From Clostridiaceae bacterium (GTDB taxonomy: Bacteria; Bacillota; Clostridia; Oscillospirales; Acutalibacteraceae), in contig CAJGDU010000086.1 in assembly GCA_904502175.1 (NCBI GenBank), positions 1 to 5,514 of the forward strand: 5,514 nucleotides of DNA. The letters are read 5' to 3'. The notes under the pieces are model-generated. The model did no database searches. It was not told the DNA's origin and worked only from the letters and a program-made list of their open reading frames with translations. How positions within the stretch are numbered: position 1 is the stretch's first letter; each line of letters starts with the position of its first letter. Made by a program: the position numbers and the translations under genes. Positions 1 through 5,514 of this stretch are shown here, in pieces.

Positions 1-783
1 GCCATCGCGAAGGGCCTCGGCGGTGTCGACAACATCGTGGACATCGACTGCTGCGCCACCCGTCTCCGTCTGACCCTGAAAGACGGCAACCTTGTGAATG
101 AGGACATGCTCAAGTCCACCGGCGCCTCCGGTGTCGTGGTCAAGGGCTCCGGCATCCAGGTCATCTACGGCCCGCGCGTCAACCTCGTCAAAGCCGACTT
201 TGAAGACTTTGTCGACGCGGTCCGCGACGGCAAAATAGACCCCGCGCTTCTCGAAGACAAACCGGCGGAAGAGGCCCCGAAAGAGGCGCCCGTCAAGGTG
301 AAGGCCGTTCCCGCGAAGCCGAAAAAGGCAGACGTCGTCTTCGGCGCCCACATGAACGGCAAAATGATGCTCCTCAACGAAGTGGATGACCCGGTCTTCT
401 CCGGCTTCATCCTCGGCCAGGGCATTGCCATCGAGCCGAAGGAGGGCATGCTGTACTCCCCCGTCGACGGCGAAGTCGCGAACCTCTTCGAGACCGGCCA
501 CGCCATCGGCCTCGAGACCGAAGAGGAGTCCGAAGTCCTGCTGCACATCGGCATTGACACCGTCCAGCTGAACGGCCAGTACTTCGAGCCCCAGGTCAAA
601 CTCGGCGACCATGTCAAGAAGGGCCAGCCCCTCATCAAGTTCGACATCGACGCCATCAAGGCCGCAGGCTACAAAGTCACCACCCCCATGATCGTCACCA
701 ACTCTGACGACTATTCCACCATCCGTCCGCTCAAGACCGGCGCCATCCACGTTGGCGACAACCTTATGGAGGCCCTTGGCTGA
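1..783 (+). CDS. PTS sugar permease, C-terminal EIIB-EIIA portion (5'-partial)
   Basis: The frame is open from base 1 and ends at TGA 781-783, giving 260 residues; the gene starts upstream, so the GTG at 37 is internal. Residues 1-80 are an EIIB domain of the glucose/glucoside superfamily: the phosphorylated Cys is Cys18 in the C-x-T-R-L-R motif. A Pro/Ala/Lys/Glu-rich linker (about 81-111) leads to an EIIA(Glc)-type domain (112-260). Both active-site histidines are present, His167 in ETGHAIGLE and His182 in LLHIGIDTV, as are the KxGDHVKKGQPL and TTPMIVTN stretches. The protein carries phosphate from HPr to EIIA His, then to EIIB Cys, then to the incoming sugar at the cytoplasmic face of the membrane. 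B directly before A fits a C-B-A fusion as in glucose or N-acetylglucosamine permeases rather than the B-C-A order of beta-glucoside permeases. The substrate cannot be decided because the EIIC domain lies outside the window. Not part of the convergent oxidoreductase operon. Confidence 0.95.
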   Translation, partial: AIAKGLGGVDNIVDIDCCATRLRLTLKDGNLVNEDMLKSTGASGVVVKGSGIQVIYGPRVNLVKADFEDFVDAVRDGKIDPALLEDKPAEEAPKEAPVKVKAVPAKPKKADVVFGAHMNGKMMLLNEVDDPVFSGFILGQGIAIEPKEGMLYSPVDGEVANLFETGHAIGLETEEESEVLLHIGIDTVQLNGQYFEPQVKLGDHVKKGQPLIKFDIDAIKAAGYKVTTPMIVTNSDDYSTIRPLKTGAIHVGDNLMEALG

Positions 784-805
784 TACTTGGTGTGGCAATA
801 GATAT

Positions 806-837
806 AAAAAGACCGCGTCGACGGACGCGGTCTTTTT
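806..837. terminator. Bidirectional intrinsic terminator between convergent genes
   Basis: A perfect 9-bp GC-rich stem (GACCGCGTC at 811-819 pairing with GACGCGGTC at 824-832) encloses the 4-base loop GACG. It is flanked by AAAAA (806-810) and TTTTT (833-837), so on either strand the hairpin is followed by a U tract. It lies 22 bases after the PTS stop codon and 10 bases beyond the stop codon of the convergent flavoenzyme gene, so it can end both transcripts. Nothing else is visible in the 64-base intergenic gap. Confidence 0.95.
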
Positions 838-847
838 CTTGTTTGGT

Positions 848-2956
848 TTACAAGCCGGCCACTGCCTCCATGGCAGCGCGGGTGGCGTTGACCACTTTGC
901 CGGGCTTGTTCGCATCGCCCACGAGGACGACTTTGTCGGCGATCTTCTTCGCGGCAGCCGCGAGGTCGTTGACCGGGCGGACGCCGAGGGACAGGACGAC
1001 AGCGTCGACTTCAACGGTCTTGCGCTGGGCATCCGGCTCCTCGAGCACGACGCCCGCGTCGTTGACTTCGATGAGCTTGTGTCCGGCAAGCATGTTGACG
1101 CCGGCCTTCGTCAGGTTCGGCATGACGTCCCAGTAGTTCTGGACCCAGACGCCGGGGCCGATCTTGTCGGCCATTTCGGCGATGGTCACCTGGTTGCCGT
1201 TCTCCACGAGGAGTTCGGCGGTCTCCAGACCGGTGAGGCCGGAGCCGATGACGGCCACGCGCTTGCCCTCGAGTTTGACGGACCCGTTCAGGACGTCCGT
1301 CGTGGTGCAGACGTTGTCTCTGTCGAGGCCGGGGATGTTCGGCCGGACGGAGACGCCGCCGGTGGCAAGGATAATGGCATAGGGCTTCAGTTCTTTCAGG
1401 TACGCCTCGTCCACGGTGACGCCGGTGCGGATGTCGACGCCGGCGGCTTTGGCGATGGCGGTGAGGTCGTCTATAGCCCACTGCATCTTGTCTTTATGGG
1501 GCGGGGCCTTGGCGAGGTTCAGCTGTCCGCCGACCTGGTCGGCCTTTTCGAGGAGGACCGTGTTGAAGCCACGGTAGGCCGCCTCTCTGGCGGCGGTCAG
1601 ACCTGCGGGGCCCGCTCCGACGACGGCGACGGTCAGGCCGTTGCCGTTCTTCGGCAGGGTGTTCTCGTTGTAGAGGATCTCGCGGCAGTTCTTCGGGTTC
1701 AGGGAGCACTCACAGGGCTCGCCCTTCAGCGCGTTGGCTTCGTCGGTCTCGAAGCAGGTGACGCAGGAGATGCAGCGGAGGATCTCGTTCGCTCTGCCCT
1801 CTTCCGCTTTCCTGACCCAGTGCGGGTCTGCCAGCAGGGGACGGCCGAGGCCGATGAAGTCCTGATTGCCGCTCTCGAGCAGTTCTTCCGCCTGTTCCGG
1901 GGTCCGGATGACGCCGACGCCGATGACGGGGACACTGACCACGTCCTTGACGGCCTTGACGAGATAGCTTCTCCAGCCGGGCTCATAGCTCATGGGCTCG
2001 ATGACGGTGTTGCCGGTCTCATAGGTGCCGCAGGAGACGTCGATGGCGTCCGCGCCGGCCTTCTCGAGGATCTTGCAGATCTCGATGCCCTCCGGCAGAT
2101 GGATGCCGGTGTCCGGGTAACCGATCTTCTCATAGAACTCGTCGACCGCGACACGGACGATGACCGGGAAGTCCTGTCCGCAGGCCTCTTTGATGCCCTT
2201 GAGGATATTCAGGCAGAAGCGCATGCGGTTCTCCAGAGTCCCGCCGTACTCGTCGGTCCGGTTGTTCGTGTGCGGGGACATGAACTGCTGGATGAGGTAG
2301 CCGTGGGCACCGTGCAGTTCGACGCCGTCGGCGCCGGACTTCTTGACGCGGACCGCGGCCTCAATGAACTGTTTCTCCAGGCGCTTGACCTCCCAGGTCG
2401 TGAGCGCGCGGGTGGGCTGGCCCTTGAAGAAGGTCTCGCCCAGTTCCAGCGGAATGTTCGAGGCGCCGACGATGGGCGGCATGAACTTCATCATTTTCTG
2501 GACCATCGGAGCGTCCAGCAATGCGGGGTCGGCATACTTGCCGGCGGCATACATGATGTCCCACAGTTTCGGGAACACCTTGCCGACCTTCATGAGCATC
2601 CACCAGGAGTCCGCGATGGCGGCCAGGTTCTGGCGGCCGGGATGGTGCAGCTGGACGAAGATCTTCGTGCCGTGGGAGTGGATCTTGTCCACCATTTTGG
2701 CGAAGTCTTCAATGACGCCGTCGTTGCTCATGGACAGCTGCTGGCCCAGGGCGACACCGTGGGTGTCGTTGACACGGGTGACCTCGGTGACGATGAGGCC
2801 GACCCCACCCTTGGCCCGCTCTTCGTAGTAGTCCGAGACGCGGGGGCCGGCATGGCCGTTCGGCTCCGCGGCGTCCACGCCCATGGCGGTCATGACGACG
2901 CGGTTTTTGAGGGTCAGATTGCCGATCTTGCCCTCGCTGAGCAGTTTGTCATACAT
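848..2956 (-). CDS. NADH:flavin oxidoreductase, FadH/enoate-reductase type (Cys paralogue)
   Basis: A 702-residue multi-cofactor enoate/dienoyl-CoA reductase-like protein. Residues 1-380 form an Old Yellow Enzyme TIM barrel for FMN, with the active-site signature H215-x2-H218-G-Y220 and the QLHHPGRQ segment at 102-109. A [4Fe-4S] motif follows: Cys395-x2-Cys398-x2-Cys401, then Cys415-x-Cys417 and SLNP. The C-terminal half is a two-dinucleotide-fold FAD/NAD(P)H module: GAGPAG 447-452, Glu470 after the second strand, GSGLTG 571-576, and the FAD-contacting VLVGD at 677-681. The family (FadH, BaiCD/BaiH, FldZ, trimethylamine dehydrogenase) passes electrons from NAD(P)H through FAD and [4Fe-4S] to FMN and then to an unsaturated substrate. 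Glu594 at the end of the second fold hints at NADH. Gly26 and Asp28 stand where many barrel homologues have Cys and Tyr. Cys424 aligns with the in-frame TGA of the upstream paralogue. Last gene of the minus-strand operon; the ATG start is fixed by AGGAGG 9 bases away. Substrate unknown. Confidence 0.95.
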   Translation of the reverse strand: MYDKLLSEGKIGNLTLKNRVVMTAMGVDAAEPNGHAGPRVSDYYEERAKGGVGLIVTEVTRVNDTHGVALGQQLSMSNDGVIEDFAKMVDKIHSHGTKIFVQLHHPGRQNLAAIADSWWMLMKVGKVFPKLWDIMYAAGKYADPALLDAPMVQKMMKFMPPIVGASNIPLELGETFFKGQPTRALTTWEVKRLEKQFIEAAVRVKKSGADGVELHGAHGYLIQQFMSPHTNNRTDEYGGTLENRMRFCLNILKGIKEACGQDFPVIVRVAVDEFYEKIGYPDTGIHLPEGIEICKILEKAGADAIDVSCGTYETGNTVIEPMSYEPGWRSYLVKAVKDVVSVPVIGVGVIRTPEQAEELLESGNQDFIGLGRPLLADPHWVRKAEEGRANEILRCISCVTCFETDEANALKGEPCECSLNPKNCREILYNENTLPKNGNGLTVAVVGAGPAGLTAAREAAYRGFNTVLLEKADQVGGQLNLAKAPPHKDKMQWAIDDLTAIAKAAGVDIRTGVTVDEAYLKELKPYAIILATGGVSVRPNIPGLDRDNVCTTTDVLNGSVKLEGKRVAVIGSGLTGLETAELLVENGNQVTIAEMADKIGPGVWVQNYWDVMPNLTKAGVNMLAGHKLIEVNDAGVVLEEPDAQRKTVEVDAVVLSLGVRPVNDLAAAAKKIADKVVLVGDANKPGKVVNATRAAMEAVAGL
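2910..2956. repeat. 47-bp exact repeat, copy 1 (start of Cys paralogue)
   Basis: The first 47 bases of this gene, ending at the A of ATG on the plus-strand right edge, are identical to 5040-5086. The two genes match with a constant offset of 2130 bases throughout, so this is the best-preserved end of a tandem gene duplication and not a mobile element. Other exact blocks include 1942-1982 against 4072-4112 and 1218-1255 against 3348-3385. Confidence 0.9.
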
Positions 2957-2965
2957 CGTTTCATT

Positions 2966-2971
2966 CCTCCT
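2966..2971 (-). promoter_or_regulatory. Ribosome binding site of the Cys paralogue
   Basis: AGGAGG on the minus strand, 9 bases before the ATG at 2956, inside the 21-base gap after the stop codon (TAA, 2980-2978) of the preceding paralogue. The 12-base core around it (TTCCTCCTATTT on the plus strand) is also found before the other paralogue, so the duplication seems to have carried its own leader. It fixes the start codon and supports co-transcription. Confidence 0.85.
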
Positions 2972-2977
2972 ATTTCT

Positions 2978-5086
2978 TTACAGCGCGACGGCCGCTTCGA
3001 GGCCGGCACGTGTTGCTTTGACGATTTTGCCGGGTTTGTCCGCATCGCCCACGAGGACGACTTTTTCCGCAACGCTCTTCGCGGCGGCTTCCAGGTCCTG
3101 AACGGCCTTCACGCCGAGGGACAGGACGACAGCATCGACGTCCACCGTCTTGAGGTTGCTGTCCGGGGCCTCCAGGACGACCGAGGTGTCCGTCACCTTC
3201 AGGAGTTTGTGGCCGGGTAGCATGTTGACGCCGGCCTTGTCCAAAGTCGGGACGACATCCCAGTAGTGCTGGATGTAGACGCCGGGGCCGATCTTCTTCG
3301 CCATTTCGGCGATGGTCACCTGGTTGCCCTTTTCCACGAGCAGTTCCGCGGTCTCCAGACCGGTGAGGCCGGAGCCGATGACGGCGACTTTCTTTCCTTC
3401 GAGGGACACATCGCCCGCGAGAACATCCGCTGCGGTGCAGACGTTCGGGCCGTCCAGGCCCTCCATCTTCGGGACGATGGGCACGCCGCCGGTGGCGAGG
3501 ATGACCGCGTAGGGCTTGCACTCCTTCAGGGTCTCCGCCGTCACCTCTTTGCCGAGGACAATGTCCGCGCCGGCTTCCTTCGCGGCGGCGGTGAGGTCGT
3601 CGATGGCCCACTGCATGCGGTCTTTATGGGGCGGCATCTTGGCAAGGTTCAGCTGGCCGCCGGGCACCTTCTCCTTCTCGAAGAGGGTGACGTTGAAGCC
3701 GCGCGCGGCCGCTTCTCTGGCCGCGGTGAGGCCGGCGGGTCCGGCGCCGACCACGACGACGGTCCGGCCGTTGCCGTCCTTGCGGATGGTGCTGTCGTTA
3801 TATTTGATTTCTCTTCAGTTGCGCGGGTTCATCGCGCACTCGCAGGGCTCGCCGATGAGGGCGTTCGCCTCGACGGTCTCGAAGCAGGTGACGCAGGAGA
3901 TGCAGCGGCGGATGCTGTCCGCTCTGCCCTCTTTCGCCTTGTTGACCCAGTACGGGTCGGCGAGCAGGGGACGGCCCAGGGTGATGAAGTCCTGGTTGCC
4001 GCTCTCGAGGAGCTCTTCGGCCTGTTCCGGGGTCCGGATGACGCCGACGCCCGCGACGGGGATGTTCACCGCGTCCTTGACGGCCTTGACGAGATAGCTT
4101 CTCCAGCCGGGCGCGTAGTTCATGGTGTCAATGAGGGTGTTCAGGGTCTCATAGTTGCCGCAGGAGACGTTGATGAGGTCCGCGCCGGCTTCTTCGAGTT
4201 TCTTCGCCATCTGCACGCCTTCCGGCAGCTGGATGCCGCGGCCCTCGAAGCCGATGGTGTTGTAGAATTCGTCGACGGTGAGGCGGACAGAGACCGGGAA
4301 GTCTTTGCCGCAGGCCGCTTTGATGCCCTTCAGGATGTTGAGCAGGAAGCGCATGCGGTTTTCCAGAGAGCCGCCGTATTCATCCGTACGGTTGTTGGTG
4401 TACGGAGACAGGAACTGCTGGATGAGGTAGCCGTGCGCGGCGTGGAGCTCGACGCCGTCGGCGCCGGACTTCTGGACGCGAACCGCGCCGTCGATGAACT
4501 GCTGCTCGAGCTTTTTGACCTGCCGGAGCGAGAGGGCCCGGGTGGGCTGGTTCTTGACGAACGAGGCGCCGAGGCCGGAGGGGATGTTGCCCGCGCTGAA
4601 GACCGGGGGCATGAACTTCGACATGACGTCGAACATGGGGGAATCCATCATGGCGGGGTCCGCGTGGCGGCCGGCTGCGAAGAGGGTGTCCCAGAAGTGG
4701 GGCACGAATTTAGCCACCTTGGTCATCGGGTACCAGGAATAGGCCAGGAAGGACATGTTCTGGCGGCCCGGGTGGTGCAGCTGCACGAAGATCTTCGTGC
4801 CGTGGGAGTGGACCTTGTCCACGAACTTCGAGAAGGGCTCGATCATGGCGTCCTCACTCATGGAGAGCTGCTGGCCGCCGCCGAGACCGTGGTAGTTGTT
4901 GACACGGGCAATCTCGGTGATGATGAGGCCGACGCCGCCTTTGGCCCGCTCTTCATAGTAGTCGGAGACGCGGGGTCCGGCCGTGCCGTCCGGTTCCGCG
5001 GCATAGACGCACATGGCAGCCATGATGACCTTGTTCTGCAGGGTCAGATTGCCGATCTTGCCCTCGCTGAGCAGTTTGTCATACAT
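2978..5086 (-). CDS. Candidate selenocysteine NADH:flavin oxidoreductase, FadH-like, in-frame UGA at codon 424
   Basis: Read through one TGA (3817-3815), this gene is 702 residues long, the same length as its tandem paralogue and alignable without a gap. Residues 1-423 hold the FMN TIM barrel (Cys26 and Tyr28 as in YqjM-type enzymes; H215-x2-H218-G-Y220) and the [4Fe-4S] cysteines 395, 398, 401 and 415/417. Residues 425-702 hold the FAD/NAD(P)H module (GAGPAG 447-452, GSGLTG 571-576, VLVGD 677-681). The TGA sits in NPRN-TGA-RE where the paralogue reads NPKNCRE, seven residues after Cys417. From memory, E. coli FadH also has Cys there (CLVNPRAC). No other stop or frameshift occurs, and no good start codon precedes the first dinucleotide fold, so two separate proteins are unlikely. 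UGA is a normal stop in the PTS gene and Trp is TGG, so a genome-wide code change is unlikely. Alternatives: a recent nonsense mutation or a base error (TGC to TGA). Family assignment is near certain; selenocysteine is inferred. Start ATG follows AGGAGG. Confidence 0.72.
3756..3817 (-). promoter_or_regulatory. Candidate UGA recoding site with bacterial SECIS-like hairpin
   Basis: The UGA is 3817-3815. A 17-base A/U-rich stretch follows, then a small hairpin at 3789-3774: CCAUCC-GCAA-GGACGG, five Watson-Crick pairs around one A-C mismatch, closed by a GNRA loop whose first base is G. A possible lower stem pairs ACGAC (3798-3794) with GUCGU (3760-3756). The loop begins 31 bases after the UGA; bacterial SECIS elements, as I recall them, have the apical loop roughly 16-37 bases downstream with a G among its first two bases. 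The Cys paralogue does not keep this hairpin at the matching place. The stem is short and imperfect and the inner side of the lower stem is asymmetric, so the structure is suggestive only. Confidence 0.4.
5040..5086. repeat. 47-bp exact repeat, copy 2 (start of UGA-containing paralogue)
   Basis: Identical to 2910-2956 and covers the first 47 bases of the upstream paralogue. Identity stops at the first base outside the ATG on one side and at 5039 on the other. It encodes the shared N-terminus MYDKLLSEGKIGNLTL. Confidence 0.9.
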
Positions 5087-5094
5087 AGTGGTTT

Positions 5095-5100
5095 CCTCCT
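5095..5100 (-). promoter_or_regulatory. Ribosome binding site of the UGA-containing paralogue
   Basis: AGGAGG on the minus strand, 8 bases before the ATG at 5086, within the 16-base gap after the stop codon of the QueG-like gene (TAA, 5105-5103). It fixes the start and indicates an operon with the upstream iron-sulfur gene. Confidence 0.85.
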
Positions 5101-5102
5101 AT

Positions 5103-5514
5103 TTATGTATTTTCTCTTTTTGACGGATTACGGGCTTCGCAGGGAACGCCGACCTGGCATTTCCCGCAGCCGTATCGCGGTTTATAGACGAATCTTGAGG
5201 GGACGACCCTGGCCATGCAGAGCATCTGGTCCTTGCCCCGCTCCAGCGAGATGGCGTGGAACGGACAGCGCTCGACGCAGACGCCGCAGCGGATGCAGTA
5301 GTCGTCGATGCCGGTGTACGGCCGCTCGTCCGCGGGGACTTCCGCGCTGAGGAGCAGGCTGCCGAAGCGGCCGGCCGTGCCCTTCTCGGTGATGATGGCG
5401 CGGGTGAGGCTGAAGGTGCCGAGGCCGGCGGCGTAGGCCGCATGCCGTTCGGACCAGGCCGAGGTCACGTGCAGGCCGAGCCGGCTGGGCTCCCCTTCGG
5501 TGAAGGGCTTGAAC
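5103..5514 (-). CDS. QueG-like protein with two [4Fe-4S] clusters, C-terminal part (5'-partial)
   Basis: Open from the window edge to TAA at 5105-5103, 137 codons with the first truncated. The GTG at 5468 is internal because family-like sequence continues upstream of it. The segment AAYAAGLGTFSL followed by ITEKGTAGRFGS is typical of epoxyqueuosine reductase (QueG)-like proteins of anaerobes. Counting from the first complete codon, the first cluster motif is Cys73-x2-Cys76-x2-Cys79-x3-Cys83-Pro. Further cysteines at 99, 116, 119 and 125 (YGCGKCQVGVPCE) complete eight ligands for two [4Fe-4S] clusters. No membrane segment or signal is visible in this part. The N-terminal domain, which would show whether a cobalamin-binding QueG module is present, is outside the window, so true tRNA epoxyqueuosine reductase activity should not be assumed. 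Its place 16 bases ahead of two [4Fe-4S] flavoenzymes makes an electron-transfer or partner role in the same reductive pathway plausible; this is inference. Confidence 0.85.
   Translation of the reverse strand, partial: FKPFTEGEPSRLGLHVTSAWSERHAAYAAGLGTFSLTRAIITEKGTAGRFGSLLLSAEVPADERPYTGIDDYCIRCGVCVERCPFHAISLERGKDQMLCMARVVPSRFVYKPRYGCGKCQVGVPCEARNPSKRENT

Noticed and set aside
165..659. Minus-strand open frame opposite the PTS gene
   Set aside because: Antisense to a clear EIIB-EIIA reading frame, Ser/Arg/Pro-rich and without a recognisable motif.
752..3220. Very long plus-strand open frame antisense to both flavoenzyme genes
   Set aside because: It lies opposite a well-supported family protein, has a low-complexity Asp/Gly/Val/Leu-rich translation with no recognisable domain, and lacks a ribosome binding site. 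It is a by-product of G/C-ending codons on the other strand.
2978..3754. A separate gene encoding only the FAD/NAD(P)H half, starting at the GTG at 3754
   Set aside because: The GTG lies inside the first beta strand of the GAGPAG fold and would remove part of it; no AGGAGG-like site sits at a proper distance. The residues between the TGA and this point also align with the paralogue, so readthrough or a broken gene is the better reading.
3815..3817. UGA reassigned to Trp or Gly genome-wide
   Set aside because: Trp is encoded by TGG in these genes, UGA ends the PTS gene right before a terminator, and the aligned paralogue residue is Cys rather than Trp or Gly.
2910..5086. Repeated blocks as signs of an insertion sequence or other mobile element
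   Set aside because: The repeats follow the codon register of two homologous genes with a constant offset; there are no terminal inverted repeats, transposase or target duplications. Tandem gene duplication explains them.
3266..5350. Second long plus-strand open frame, antisense to the UGA-containing gene and the QueG-like gene
   Set aside because: Same reasoning: it runs across three features of the opposite strand, and its translation shows only the mirror composition of the real genes.

Overview
The window is GC-rich (about 60% by eye) and holds four protein-coding genes packed tightly, with no gene-free stretch longer than about 65 bases. The AGGAGG ribosome binding sites, the PTS sugar transporter and the iron-sulfur flavoenzymes suggest an anaerobic, fermentative, GC-rich Gram-positive bacterium, for example a gut Clostridia/Oscillospirales-type or Eggerthellaceae-type organism. 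This placement is an inference; there is no rRNA or other marker in the window.

Layout: bases 1-783 (+) are the C-terminal EIIB-EIIA part of a glucose-superfamily PTS permease whose membrane domain lies upstream. A strong bidirectional terminator (806-837) separates it from a convergent minus-strand cluster. Read in the direction of transcription, that cluster is: (i) the C-terminal part of a QueG-like protein with eight Cys for two [4Fe-4S] clusters (5514-5103); (ii) a 702-codon Old Yellow Enzyme-type FMN/[4Fe-4S]/FAD oxidoreductase (5086-2978); (iii) a second, gap-free tandem paralogue of the same length (2956-848). Gaps of 16 and 21 bases, each holding an AGGAGG site, imply one operon whose promoter lies outside the window. 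The QueG-like protein and the two flavoenzymes plausibly form an anaerobic reductive module, but the substrate cannot be read from the sequence.

The main discovery candidate is in gene (ii). Its frame is interrupted once, by a TGA at codon 424 (3817-3815). The tandem paralogue has a Cys codon (TGC) at exactly this position. The frame then stays open for 278 more codons that encode an intact FAD/NAD(P)H module ending at the same residue number as the paralogue. An A/U-rich spacer and a small hairpin with a G-first GCAA loop follow the TGA at a distance compatible with a bacterial SECIS element. The simplest interesting reading is a selenocysteine-containing member of the FadH/enoate reductase/NADH:flavin oxidoreductase family, next to its own Cys-containing paralogue. 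The competing readings are a fresh nonsense mutation or a base-call error.
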